A stretch of DNA of 64,000 nucleotides from Desulfarculaceae bacterium (GTDB lineage: Bacteria; Desulfobacterota; Desulfarculia; Desulfarculales; Desulfarculaceae): NCBI GenBank assembly GCA_021737645.1, contig JAIPDO010000014.1, forward strand, positions 1-64,000, given 5' to 3'. The notes under the pieces were generated by a model. It did not search any database and was not told the DNA's origin. It saw nothing but the letters and a program-made list of their open reading frames with translations. Below, in pieces: positions 51,622 through 60,479 of this stretch. The first letter of the stretch is position 1. Every line of letters begins with the position of its first letter. Both the position numbers and the translations under genes were made by a program.

Positions 51622-52676
51622 TGCCGCCGTCCCTTCAGCCACCCGGCAGCCAAACGCAGTGGCTGGGTGGCGCGCCAAATCCGGCTGCCCATGATGTGCT
51701 CCAACTGACGGCTCTGGGCTGCCAGGGCCTCGGCCAGCCGCTGGTTATCAGCGGTCAGCTCTCGGATATTGGCTTGTACTTGTTGAATGGCGGCTTGGGA
51801 TTCCAATGCCTGGCGAAGGATCAGCGGAGCGCAAAGGGAGGCGGCCTGGTCCAACTCGGCCCTGGCCTGGGCCAATACCGATTCGGGCGCTCCTTCGAAG
51901 CTAGCTCCGGATTCCTGCAATATTCCATGCACTCTGGCGGCCATGTGGCCCAGGGGAGTTGCAGGTTGCTCGGCGTCTTGATTCCCGGCATGGTGATGGC
52001 GCATGCTCGGCGACAAAAACTCTTCCACCGCTGATCTGGCCTGTTCCAACTCCACGGGCCAGGTTAGGCCCAGGTCGCGCCCCAGGCGCCGGACCACGGC
52101 GGCCCAGTCTGACAACAGTTCCTCGTAACCACACATGGCGCGGGGTAGCTCCCGGGTGTGGGCCTCGGCATCCAGCACGTGGCGCAGCCACAGCAGCATG
52201 GAGAAATCATGGTCAAAGCCGTTGCGTTTGTTCAGGGAAAGAGCCACCTCCCAAGGGTGGCGGTGGATGAGGACCGTCTTGACCTCGCGCCCCTGCTGTT
52301 CGAGCACAGGTAATACCAGAGGAAGTAGGCGGCATAAGCGCGGGTCCTTGAGCACGGCCAGCCGGCCTGTTGGAAGCTCGTGGTCCAGCACCCTGGCGAG
52401 GTTGCGCTGGGCCTTGGCCACGGAAGGCCGGTCGGCGGCATCCGGGGGCAAGGGCGAAAAGTCGAACCAGACACTGTCCGTGGCCGCCAGCAACTTTTGG
52501 TTGGCCTCCAACACCGAGCTTGACTCCCAAAAGCCCGAGGTGTTGTCCGGCCCATGGGGCAACAGGTCGCTGCACAGTCCGGCTCCCAACAGGCTTATCA
52601 CCCTGGTCAAGGCCGAGGTGCCGCTACGGTGCATGCCCAGCACCAAGATGACGCTTTTGTGGTTTGCGTCGCTCAT
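51618..52676 (-). CDS. Sulfotransferase-like protein with C-terminal coiled coil
   Basis: 352 residues. The N-terminal P-loop-like PAPS 5'-phosphate motif is LVLGMHRSGTSALTRV (about 11-26), and VLIHRHPWEVALSL near 135 is the likely 3'-phosphate-binding region. The C-terminal part (about 280-340) is a predicted coiled coil (QQVQANIRELTADNQRLAEAL) followed by a basic tail. It probably transfers sulfate to a sugar of the exported polysaccharide. ATG 52676 overlaps the TGA of the upstream GT2 gene (ATGA); longer frames to 52982 are not credible. PAPS synthesis genes are not in the window. Confidence 0.86.
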   Translation of the reverse strand: MSDANHKSVILVLGMHRSGTSALTRVISLLGAGLCSDLLPHGPDNTSGFWESSSVLEANQKLLAATDSVWFDFSPLPPDAADRPSVAKAQRNLARVLDHELPTGRLAVLKDPRLCRLLPLVLPVLEQQGREVKTVLIHRHPWEVALSLNKRNGFDHDFSMLLWLRHVLDAEAHTRELPRAMCGYEELLSDWAAVVRRLGRDLGLTWPVELEQARSAVEEFLSPSMRHHHAGNQDAEQPATPLGHMAARVHGILQESGASFEGAPESVLAQARAELDQAASLCAPLILRQALESQAAIQQVQANIRELTADNQRLAEALAAQSRQLEHIMGSRIWRATQPLRLAAGWLKGRRQ

Positions 52677-53623
52677 CGCCTGGGCCTCACCTTTCGCCTT
52701 CGGTAGCGCGTTGTTTGTCTGGAGGCAATTTCCAGCCAAGCCAGCCGGGCTGTATGCATCGTAATGACCGCAGCCAGCCGCAGGCCCAGCAGCATCGCCC
52801 ACACCGGCAACAGGGCCCGTTGGGCCGGGGTGCCGTGCTTCTTGAGCCATAAAAAGGCGCTGCGGTGGAAATGCCATATGCTGCGGATCATGTTGGATCG
52901 GCGGCTGCCGCCCACCTGATGCACCACCGTGGGGCGGGGATAATAGATCACATCCCAGCCAGTTTGATGCAAGCGTGCGCACAGATCAGCGTCTTCCCAA
53001 AACAGAAAGTAGTCTTCGTCCATGCCCCCGATCTGCTCAAAGGCTTCCCGCCGCACCAGCAGGCAGGCGCCGGAGATCCAGTCACAGGCCATAGGCTCCC
53101 GCGGAGGGCCGGTTTCGGTCAGAATCTCGCGCCGGGTGGCGGCGTTGCCCGGCAGCAAGCGGCTCAGCAGGCTGGAGCGGCCGAAAAGGCCGGTCAACAC
53201 TGAGGGAAACTTGCGGGCCGAGCCCTGCACCGTGCCTTCCGGGTCCAGGATCAACGGGCCCAAGCCGCCGACCAGGGGTTTGGCTTCCATGTAAGCCAAG
53301 GCTTGGTCGCAAAAATTTGGTTGGAGAATGCAGTCCGGGTTGAGCAGCAGCAGATAGGGGGCTTTGCCGAGGCGGGCCAAGCTGTTGATGCCCCGCGAAT
53401 AGCCAATGTTCTCCTTGCCTTGGACAAGTTCCACCCCCAGCATGCCGCGCACCGCCTCGGCGCGGTCCTGTGAGGCGTTGTCGCGCACCAATATCCGCAA
53501 TCGCCCTGCCAAGTTTTGCTCAACCAACGAGGCGAGGCATTGGCGCAGGAATGGGGTGCTGTTGTAATTGACCAACAGGACATCGATCAGGATGTCTTTG
53601 CTGTGCATGCTGGATCCACTCAT
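52673..53623 (-). CDS. Family 2 glycosyltransferase, rhamnosyltransferase-like
   Basis: 316 residues with DVLLVNYNSTPFLRQCLASLV, VRDNASQDRAE, GKENIGYSRGINSLA, LLLNPDCILQP, WISGACLLVRREAF and FFWEDADLCARLHQTG. This is the O-antigen rhamnosyl/GT2 type. A hydrophobic C-terminal stretch (about 270-300) and a very basic end (TTRYRRRKVRPRR) suggest attachment to the inner face of the membrane. It is the first gene of the minus-strand operon GT2-sulfotransferase-wzm-wzt-GT2. The second ATG at 53608 is an alternative start. Confidence 0.9.
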   Translation of the reverse strand: MSGSSMHSKDILIDVLLVNYNSTPFLRQCLASLVEQNLAGRLRILVRDNASQDRAEAVRGMLGVELVQGKENIGYSRGINSLARLGKAPYLLLLNPDCILQPNFCDQALAYMEAKPLVGGLGPLILDPEGTVQGSARKFPSVLTGLFGRSSLLSRLLPGNAATRREILTETGPPREPMACDWISGACLLVRREAFEQIGGMDEDYFLFWEDADLCARLHQTGWDVIYYPRPTVVHQVGGSRRSNMIRSIWHFHRSAFLWLKKHGTPAQRALLPVWAMLLGLRLAAVITMHTARLAWLEIASRQTTRYRRRKVRPRR

Positions 53624-53869
53624 GAATATTGATTGAGGGGCCGGCCATGAGTGACGCCCCTATGTGGTCACCGCCGTAAGAGCTGGGGCCCTGTGTCGTG
53701 CCAGCGCTTTGTGTGCGGTTGTTCCCCACGCGCATAGGTTCTCAGCTTAAACTTGGGTCCGGCAAAGGTCAATGGTTTCCGGCAAATCCGCCACCAGGAG
53801 GCGCGGCTTGGCGGGGCGCTTACAGGGGGGAAATATGTCGGGAATGCCGCCGCCGGGCGGGGCGATTTC

Positions 53870-54829
53870 TCAGGCCCTGCCTTCTTGCAAGGCTTTCAGG
53901 ATGGTTAGCAGGGCCTTGTCCCGCGCCTTGCCGGGCGGGGCGTCCACCGCGCCGGGCGCGGCGTCTGCGTAGCTGAAAAAGCCTTGGCCGGACTTGGCCC
54001 CCAGTTGGCCACGTGCCACTTTTTCGCGCAAAACTTCCGGCACCTCGGTGCCGCCGGCGATGTGTCCGAACAGATAGCCGCACCCCTTGAGCATCAGGTC
54101 CAGCCCGGCCAGGTCCATGGTCTTGAGCACCCCCTGCACCGACAGGCGCAGGCCGAAGCTGCCCATTATGGCCCGGTCGATGTCTTCGGCCGAGGCCACG
54201 CCCATCTCCAAAAGGGAAAGCACTTCCCGGAACATGGCGGTTTGGATGCGGTTCACCAAAAAGCCGGGGATTTCCTGGTTCACCAGCACCGGCGTCTTGC
54301 CGATGCGGCTCAGAAGATCGCACACCGCCTTTTTGGTTTGTTGGCGGGTGCCCTGGCCCATCACCACTTCCACCACCGGCACGATGTGGGGCGGGTTGAA
54401 CCAATGGGTGATGATGAGCCTGCCGGGGTCGCGCACCTCGGAGCCGAAGCGGGAAATGGAGAGCATGGAGGTGTTGCTGGCCAGGATGGCTTGCTCGGGC
54501 GCGTGGCGATCCATATCCGCGAACAGGGCCTGCTTGAGCTCCAGAATTTCCGGGGCCGCCTCCAGGGCCAGGTCGGCGCTTTCCAGCGCCGAGGGCAGGC
54601 TGGTGGTGGTGCTTATGCGCTCCAGAGCCCTGGCCGCGCCATCGGGGGTCTCCAGGCCCATCTCCACAAAGGTGCGCAGATTTTCCTCGATAGACGCCGT
54701 AGCCTTGGTAAGCAGATCTTCGCCCAGGTCGTAGAGGGTCACTGCCAGGCCCTTTTGGGCAAAGGCCTGGGCGATGCCGTGGCCCATGAGCCCGGCTCCC
54801 ACTACGGTGATGTTGTTTATCTCGGGCAT
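53870..54829 (-). CDS. 3-hydroxyacyl-CoA-dehydrogenase-family NAD-dependent 3-hydroxyacid dehydrogenase
   Basis: 319 residues. Rossmann motif ITVVGAGLMGHGIAQAF (GxGxxG) is followed by catalytic residues in order: Ser121 (SNTS), His142 and Asn145 (THWFNPP), Glu154 (VPVVEV), and a C-terminal helical domain (PGFLVNRI, GFGLR-type GSFGLR). Family members act on 3-hydroxyacyl-CoA, L-gulonate or L-carnitine. As the last gene of an operon with BKACE, it may make the 3-keto acid used by that enzyme, similar to the CdhA/CdhC pair of carnitine degradation. Substrate not proven. Confidence 0.9.
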   Translation of the reverse strand: MPEINNITVVGAGLMGHGIAQAFAQKGLAVTLYDLGEDLLTKATASIEENLRTFVEMGLETPDGAARALERISTTTSLPSALESADLALEAAPEILELKQALFADMDRHAPEQAILASNTSMLSISRFGSEVRDPGRLIITHWFNPPHIVPVVEVVMGQGTRQQTKKAVCDLLSRIGKTPVLVNQEIPGFLVNRIQTAMFREVLSLLEMGVASAEDIDRAIMGSFGLRLSVQGVLKTMDLAGLDLMLKGCGYLFGHIAGGTEVPEVLREKVARGQLGAKSGQGFFSYADAAPGAVDAPPGKARDKALLTILKALQEGRA

Positions 54830-54845
54830 CGGCGTTCCCCTCGCG

Positions 54846-55799
54846 CTAGTTTTGCTCCATTGCCTTCATATCGGTGATAAAGTCGCGCACCATGTCCTCG
54901 GCGGTGCCTTCCAGCTTCCAGCCCCATTCCCTTTGGGCGTTGCCGCCGTCGATGTAGCGCGGGATGTACTGGAGCACCTCCACCGCCTGGGGATCGGGTT
55001 TGAAGCTGATCTGAGCGCCGGGGAAAAAGCCCTTTACGATCTCGGCCAGTTCAGCGGCCGTGGGCGAGGGGGTGATCTGCCCCAGGTTGTATATCCTGGT
55101 TTCCAGGGCTGAGGCGTCGGCCTCGTATAGCTCGGCCAGGCTGCGGATACCGTCGCTGATGTACATAAGCGGCAGCACCGTGTCCTCGGGCACCCAAACC
55201 TCGTAGGGTTTGCCCTGGGCCGCCGCCTCGATCATGCCGGGGTTGTACTGGCCGAAGCCTCCGGCGGTCACGCCCGGTCCCACGATTTGGGGCAGGCGAA
55301 CCCCCCGGAAGTCTATGCCGAACTTGCGCTGATAGTAGCGGCCCAACAGCTCACCGAAGACTTTGGTGACGCCGTAGATGATGGTGGGCTGCTGAATGGT
55401 CTCGTCGGAGATGTTGCCGTCGTGGCCCATGCCGTAGGAGCCCATGGAGCTGGAAAAGAGGAACTTGCCCACCCCGCAGATGCGGGCGGCTTCCAGGGCG
55501 TGGTAGGTGCCTTCGTTGTTTATCTTGTAGGCCCGCCAGGGGTTGGCCTCCGAGGGGGCCGAAAGAGTGGCCGCCAGGTGGAAGACCTCCTTCACGCCGT
55601 GGTCGCGGAAGGCGTTGAGCACCTCGCTGAAGTTGGTGATGTCGCCTTGGACGTGGGTGACCTTGGAGGCCAGGTCGGCGGGCAGGGCCTGGGCCGGGGT
55701 TACGTCGAAGGTCACTACCTTCCGCCCTTTTTCCACCATGATGCGCGCCAGGTTCGCGCCGATGAGCCCGCAGCCTCCCGTGATGATTATGGACACCAA
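54846..55799 (-). CDS. NAD-dependent epimerase/dehydratase-family SDR, L-threonine 3-dehydrogenase-like
   Basis: 317 residues. An N-terminal ITGGCGLIGANLARIM nucleotide site precedes SSSMGSYG (catalytic Ser) and IYGVTKVFGELL (YxxxK, about 142-146). Downstream LPLMYISDGIRSLAEL and FKPDPQAVEV recall the epimerase-type L-threonine dehydrogenases rather than sugar epimerases. A family-typical reaction would be oxidation of a 3-hydroxy group in a threonine-like amino acid. It begins 25 nt after the LivM stop and is followed by the 3-hydroxyacid dehydrogenase, giving two oxidoreductases in one operon. Confidence 0.85.
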   Translation of the reverse strand: MVSIIITGGCGLIGANLARIMVEKGRKVVTFDVTPAQALPADLASKVTHVQGDITNFSEVLNAFRDHGVKEVFHLAATLSAPSEANPWRAYKINNEGTYHALEAARICGVGKFLFSSSMGSYGMGHDGNISDETIQQPTIIYGVTKVFGELLGRYYQRKFGIDFRGVRLPQIVGPGVTAGGFGQYNPGMIEAAAQGKPYEVWVPEDTVLPLMYISDGIRSLAELYEADASALETRIYNLGQITPSPTAAELAEIVKGFFPGAQISFKPDPQAVEVLQYIPRYIDGGNAQREWGWKLEGTAEDMVRDFITDMKAMEQN

Positions 55800-55824
55800 A
55801 ATCCTCCCATGGTGATTTGACTCG

Positions 55825-56754
55825 TTACTTGAAGAAGCGTTCCTTCAACTCCTTGACCACTCCGCGCCGGAAGGTCATGACCGAACCCACATACAGGACT
55901 CCCATTATGAGAGGCCAAATATCGGTCTGGGAACTGAGCAGGTCCTTGACGTACACGATGGACATCGCGCCGATGACCGGCCCGTAGATGGTGCCCATGC
56001 CGCCGACCAGGGTCATCAGCACGATTTCGCCTGATATGTCCAGGCCCAGGCTGAACAGGGGCACGAAGTTTTGCAGCATGGCGTAAAGCCCGCCGGCCAG
56101 GGCGGCGAATCCGGCGGAGATAACGAAGGAAATCAGCTTGTACTTGCGGGGATCGTAGCCCACGCTCATGGCCCGGTCGGTGTTTTCGCGCATGGCCTGC
56201 AGGGCCTTGCCAAAGGGCGAGCGGATTATGCGCACTCCCAACACCAAGGCCAGGATGAACATCAGCAAGACAAAGTAGTAGTAAACCAGGTCCGAGCTAA
56301 GGTCCACGGGGCCCAGGGAGGGCCGGGGCACGCCTTGCAGGCCGTCGTCACCGCCGGTGAGCGAACGCCACTGAAAGGCGATGAAGTAGATGAGCTGGGC
56401 AAAGGCCAGGGTTACCATGGCGAAATAGATGCCGTGGCGCTGGGTGGAAAGAAAGCCCATGGGTATGGCCACGGCCACGGCCAGCAATATGCCCATCCCC
56501 AGGGCCAGGGGCACGGAGCTGGTCAGGTGGAGGAGGCTCAGGCCGGTGCCGTAGGCCCCCAGGCCGAAAAAGGCGGCATGCCCAAAGGACAAGAGCCCGG
56601 TGTAGCCAAAAAGGATGTCGAACCCGATGGCGAAGATAGCGAAAATGAGCATCTGGGTGGCCAGCGCCTGGTAGGGAACCAGGTAGGGCGCGGCCAGCAA
56701 AAAGACCGCGCCGACTATGATGCCGGCTATTTTATGGCGTGCCTTCAGTTGCAT
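55825..56754 (-). CDS. HAAT ABC transporter permease, LivM-type (importer 2)
   Basis: 309 residues with about nine to ten membrane helices. FDILFGYTGLLSFGHAAFFGLGAY and the coupling loop AMRENTDRAMSVGYDPRKYKL are diagnostic for LivM. It lies 12 nt after LivH and upstream of the threonine-dehydrogenase-like gene. The transporter serves the BKACE operon. Confidence 0.94.
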   Translation of the reverse strand: MQLKARHKIAGIIVGAVFLLAAPYLVPYQALATQMLIFAIFAIGFDILFGYTGLLSFGHAAFFGLGAYGTGLSLLHLTSSVPLALGMGILLAVAVAIPMGFLSTQRHGIYFAMVTLAFAQLIYFIAFQWRSLTGGDDGLQGVPRPSLGPVDLSSDLVYYYFVLLMFILALVLGVRIIRSPFGKALQAMRENTDRAMSVGYDPRKYKLISFVISAGFAALAGGLYAMLQNFVPLFSLGLDISGEIVLMTLVGGMGTIYGPVIGAMSIVYVKDLLSSQTDIWPLIMGVLYVGSVMTFRRGVVKELKERFFK

Positions 56755-56766
56755 GACAGCTCCGGA

Positions 56767-57645
56767 TTACTCAAAGAACGATACCCGCCCGAAAAAGCCT
56801 CTGGGCCGGGTCACCAGGACCAAGGCCATGAAGGCGTAGATCAAGGTGGTGGAGCCCGGCGGCCAGAACACGATGGAGAAGGTCAGGATCTGGCCTATTA
56901 CCAGGCCCGCCAGGATGGAGCCTCCGATGCTGCCCATGCCGCCGATGATCACCACCACGAAGGTCTGCACCAGGATGTCCATGCCCATGGCCGGTTGTAC
57001 GTTCTGAATGGGCGCGGCCAGCACCCCGGCCAGCCCCGAAAGACCCGCCCCCAGGCCGAAGATCAGGGTGAAGGTCCAGGAGATGTTGGTGCCCAGGGCG
57101 TCGGCCATCTCGGCGTTGTCGGTGCCCGCCCTGATGATGGCCCCCAAGCGGGTTTTCTCGATGAACAGCCACAGGCCTCCAGACAACATCGCGGTGACTA
57201 TCAAGATGAAAAGCCGGTATTTGGGGTAGTACATGAACCCCAAGTTGATCGCGCCTTGCAGCAGATCCGGGATGTTGAAAGGCTCGCCCTCGGGGCCGAA
57301 GAATATCTTGATGGCATCTTGAATAATGAACATGAGGCCGAAGGTCAGCAGCAGATTGTAATAGTGCGGCAGCTTGTAGAGCTTGCTGATCAACAATTTT
57401 TCCAAGACCATGCCGATGACGGCCACGATCACGGGGCACAAAATCAGACAGGCCAAGAAGTTCAGCTGCAAATGGGTGGCTACGGTGTAGGCCGCGTAAG
57501 CGCCCAGCATGTATAGGGCGCCGTGGGCGAAGTTGACCACCCCCAGGGTGCCGAAGACCACGGTGAGCCCCAGGGAGAGCAACACGTAGATACAGCCCAG
57601 CACCAGGCCGTTGAAAAATTGGCTGAACAGAAAAACCGGTTCCAT
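56767..57645 (-). CDS. HAAT ABC transporter permease, LivH-type (importer 2)
   Basis: 292 residues with about eight helices. GLVLGCIYVLLSLGLTVVFG, GVVNFAHGALYMLGAY and the coupling loop IRAGTDNAEMADALGTN identify LivH. GGAAG precedes ATG 57645. A perfect GC-rich stem-loop separates it from the binding-protein gene, which should make it less expressed than that gene. Confidence 0.94.
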   Translation of the reverse strand: MEPVFLFSQFFNGLVLGCIYVLLSLGLTVVFGTLGVVNFAHGALYMLGAYAAYTVATHLQLNFLACLILCPVIVAVIGMVLEKLLISKLYKLPHYYNLLLTFGLMFIIQDAIKIFFGPEGEPFNIPDLLQGAINLGFMYYPKYRLFILIVTAMLSGGLWLFIEKTRLGAIIRAGTDNAEMADALGTNISWTFTLIFGLGAGLSGLAGVLAAPIQNVQPAMGMDILVQTFVVVIIGGMGSIGGSILAGLVIGQILTFSIVFWPPGSTTLIYAFMALVLVTRPRGFFGRVSFFE

Positions 57646-57658
57646 GGCGTCTTCCAGC

Positions 57659-57688
57659 GGGGCGGGGCGTCAAATGGCGCCCCGCCCC
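57659..57688 (-). other. Intercistronic stem-loop after binding-protein gene (importer 2)
   Basis: GGGGCGGGGCG and CGCCCCGCCCC form a perfect 11-bp stem around an 8-nt loop, between the binding-protein stop (57702) and the LivH start (57645). It has the same position relative to the binding-protein gene as the hairpin at 19749 in importer 1. Confidence 0.6.
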
Positions 57689-57701
57689 ATGCCGGTTGGA
57701 G

Positions 57702-58904
57702 TTACTTGTTTAGCTTGCAGCCGAATTGGCTGGGCTTGCCGAAGGCCTGCTCCGCCGGGAGGGAGCCGACGATCTCGAAGTAGTCGTCCTTGCCCTTCAC
57801 CTGGTCGGGCTGCTTTACCCTGAGCAGATAGGCCTTGCCCACCTGCTGGTGATCCTCGGGGCGGATGTAGCCGGGGTTGGCGAACATGTCCTTGAAGGTG
57901 TGGCCTTCCAGGGCCGCGATCACCTTGTCGGGGTCGGCGCTGCCGGCCCGCTTGACCGCCAGGAGGTATTGGGTGACCGCGCTGTAGACCGCGGCGGCCA
58001 TGAAGTGGGGGCGCTCGCCGGTCTTCTTAAGATAACGATCCGCGAAATCACGGGCGCCGGGGTTGTCCACGGTCCAGTTCCAGGGGGCGGCGGTGTAGTC
58101 ACCGGCAAAGGTGGCCACGCCCGCGCCGCGAATGCTGGGCTCGAACAACAGGGCGTGCACGATGACGACTTTTTTCTTCAGGCCGTACTCGGCCGCGGCC
58201 TTGGTGGAGTTGACCGCGTCTTTGCCCACGTTCAATAGGGCCAGCACCTCGGGCTTGGCGTTCATGGCCTTGAGGATATAGGGGCTGTAGTCGGAGGTGT
58301 GCAGGGCCACCATGTCGTTGCCAACCAACTCGCCGCCCATGGACTTCACCGCTTCGCTGAAGTGCTTGAGCAGGTTGTGGCCCCAGGCGTAGTCGGAGGT
58401 GATGGAGTACCAGCGCTTGCCCAGGCGCTTGGCGCCCAGGATGCCCACGGTGGTGGCCATCATATAGTCGTTGTAATTCCACTTGAACACGTAGCGGTTG
58501 CAGGCCTTGCCGATAAGATCGGTGGTGCCGGCGGAGGTGGAGATGAACAGCTTTTTGTGGAGCTTGGCCTGCTGGGCCACGGCCAGGGCGGCGGCGCTGT
58601 TGGGGCAGGCGATGATGACATCGACCTTTTCCTTCTCATAGAGCTCCTTGGCCTTTTCATTGGCCACGCCGGGGTTGTAGGCGTGGTCCCGGACCACCAG
58701 CTCTATTTTTTTGCCCTTGATGCCCTCGAAATCGGCAACCGCCATTTCGGCGGCCCACTTTTCCCCGTTACCGATGACCGCCACCGGGCCGGAGAGCACA
58801 CTGACGATACCCACCTTGACGGTGTCCCCGGCAAGTGCGGGCACCGCGGCCATCATCAGGGCCGCGGCGGACATAAGCGCCAATACCAACTTTTTAACAG
58901 GCAT
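57702..58904 (-). CDS. HAAT periplasmic substrate-binding protein (importer 2)
   Basis: 400 residues. Signal peptide about 1-25 (KKLVLALMSAAALMMAAVPALA, cleavage before GDT), then the Peripla_BP_6 fold: VKVGIVSVLSGPVAVIG, AVADFEGIKGKKIELVVRDHAYNPGVA, IACPNSAAALAVAQ and FISTSAGTTDLIG. A strong AAGGGAAGG Shine-Dalgarno is present. It defines the substrate taken up for the BKACE pathway; relatives bind amino acids, amides and aromatic acids. Notably different from the importer 1 protein, so the two systems take up different compounds. Confidence 0.93.
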   Translation of the reverse strand: MPVKKLVLALMSAAALMMAAVPALAGDTVKVGIVSVLSGPVAVIGNGEKWAAEMAVADFEGIKGKKIELVVRDHAYNPGVANEKAKELYEKEKVDVIIACPNSAAALAVAQQAKLHKKLFISTSAGTTDLIGKACNRYVFKWNYNDYMMATTVGILGAKRLGKRWYSITSDYAWGHNLLKHFSEAVKSMGGELVGNDMVALHTSDYSPYILKAMNAKPEVLALLNVGKDAVNSTKAAAEYGLKKKVVIVHALLFEPSIRGAGVATFAGDYTAAPWNWTVDNPGARDFADRYLKKTGERPHFMAAAVYSAVTQYLLAVKRAGSADPDKVIAALEGHTFKDMFANPGYIRPEDHQQVGKAYLLRVKQPDQVKGKDDYFEIVGSLPAEQAFGKPSQFGCKLNK

Positions 58905-59008
58905 TTAACCTTCCCTTTCTAGTAAGCAACGTTCCCTCTGGGTTTTGTTCCGGCCGGTAGTCACGCCCAGGGTAGGCACCTCCCGGGTATTAAGCCCAAA
59001 GGATTGAC

Positions 59009-59710
59009 TCAAACTCCCAAATATTTGTGCTGTATCTCGGTATCGCGCATGAATTCATCATTGCTGCAGGTGTGCACGATTTTCCCGCCATAGAGGATGT
59101 TGTGCCTTTCGGCGACTTGACAAGCGAATCGGGTGTTCTGCTCCACCAGAAGCACCGTGAGCCCCGATCCCTTGATCTCCTTGAGTATGGTGCCTATGGT
59201 TTCCACCAGCAGGGGGGCGAGGCCCTCGGTAGGCTCGTCCAGAAGCAACAGATCCATCTTGGCCCTGAGGATGCGGGCGATGGCCAGCATTTGCTGCTCC
59301 CCGCCGCTGAGTTGGGAGCCCTTGTGGGAGGCTCTTTCGTGCAGCCTGGGGAAAAAGTGGAATATGCGCTCCAGGCTCCAGCCGGTTTCGCCCCGGCCCC
59401 AACTGGGGAACATCAGGTTTTCCGACACGGTCAGGCTGGGGAAGATTCCCCTTTCCTCCGGCACATAGCCCACGCCAAGCTTGGCGATGCGGTTGGGAAC
59501 CAGGCCGGTGATGGGACGGCCGTCATAGCTGATGCGGCCGGACAAAGGCGTCAGCAGCCCCATGATGGTGCGCAGAGTGGTGGTCTTGCCTGCGCCATTG
59601 CGCCCCAACAGGGTGACCAACTCGCCTTTGGCGATCTCCAGGGAGACCCCGGTCAGCACCTGGCTCTCGTCGTAGGCCGCGTGCACGTCTTCTAGTCGGA
59701 GAAGCGTCAT
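59009..59710 (-). CDS. HAAT ABC transporter ATP-binding protein, LivF-type (importer 2)
   Basis: 233 residues with Walker A GRNGAGKTTTLRTIMG, QLSGGEQQMLAIARIL, LLLLDEPTEGLAPL and VEQNTRFA (LivF form). It overlaps the LivG gene by 4 nt. The other importer 2 subunits follow downstream after a 104-nt gap, which may hold a second promoter for the highly expressed binding protein. Confidence 0.94.
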   Translation of the reverse strand: MTLLRLEDVHAAYDESQVLTGVSLEIAKGELVTLLGRNGAGKTTTLRTIMGLLTPLSGRISYDGRPITGLVPNRIAKLGVGYVPEERGIFPSLTVSENLMFPSWGRGETGWSLERIFHFFPRLHERASHKGSQLSGGEQQMLAIARILRAKMDLLLLDEPTEGLAPLLVETIGTILKEIKGSGLTVLLVEQNTRFACQVAERHNILYGGKIVHTCSNDEFMRDTEIQHKYLGV

Positions 59711-60462
59711 ACTCCCCCCAGATAGGCTTCTTGCACCTTTTGATTGCCCTTGACCTCTTCCGGCGAGCCCTCGGCGATGATCTCGCCCTGATTGAGCACC
59801 GTAATCACGTGGGAGATGGAGGTCACGATGTCTATATTGTGGTCGATGAGCACCACGGTCATGGTTTCGGCCATGTTCTCGATGAGGTGGACTATGCGCT
59901 CGTGATCGGCGGCTTGCAGCCCGGCCAGGGGTTCGTCCAGCAGGACCACTTCCGGTTCAGTGGCCTGGGATATGCCTATGTCCAGCACCCGCCGGTCGCC
60001 GTAGGAAAGGTTTTTACAAAGTTGATCCCGTTGTTCGATCAGGCCGATACTCTCCAACACGGCGTCGGCCTTGGCAGCCGCCTGCTTGAGATGCTTGTAG
60101 TTGACCAGAAAGTTGTACGGGTTCTTCTGAGTAGCCTGGGCAGAGACCCGCACGTTTTCATGCACCGAGAGCTCGGGGAAGACGCTGGTGATCTGAAAGG
60201 ATCGGGCCAGGCCCATCTTGGCGATGCGAAAGGGCGGCAGACCGGTGATGTCCTTGCCTTGGTAGATTATCTCGCCCTGGGTGGCCTTTAAAAAACCGGT
60301 GAGCAGGTTGAAAAGGGTAGTCTTGCCCGCCCCGTTGGGCCCGATTATGGAATGGATGGCCCCGCGGCGCACCTGTAGGTTCACCCCGTTGATGACCTGT
60401 AGGGCCCCAAACCATTTTTTGAGGCCCTTGGCCTCCAAGACTACCTGGCTGTCCATCTTCAA
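59707..60462 (-). CDS. HAAT ABC transporter ATP-binding protein, LivG-type (importer 2)
   Basis: 251 residues with Walker A GPNGAGKTTLFNLLTG, the signature region NLSYGDRRVLDIGISQAT (LSYG form), Walker B VVLLDEPLAGL and H-loop IDHNIDIV. It lies 17 nt after BKACE and is coupled to LivF by an ATGA overlap. The H-loop IDHN, in place of the more usual IEHD, is retained in function. Confidence 0.93.
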   Translation of the reverse strand: MKMDSQVVLEAKGLKKWFGALQVINGVNLQVRRGAIHSIIGPNGAGKTTLFNLLTGFLKATQGEIIYQGKDITGLPPFRIAKMGLARSFQITSVFPELSVHENVRVSAQATQKNPYNFLVNYKHLKQAAAKADAVLESIGLIEQRDQLCKNLSYGDRRVLDIGISQATEPEVVLLDEPLAGLQAADHERIVHLIENMAETMTVVLIDHNIDIVTSISHVITVLNQGEIIAEGSPEEVKGNQKVQEAYLGGV

Positions 60463-60479
60463 GATTCCGTGGTGTTCGG

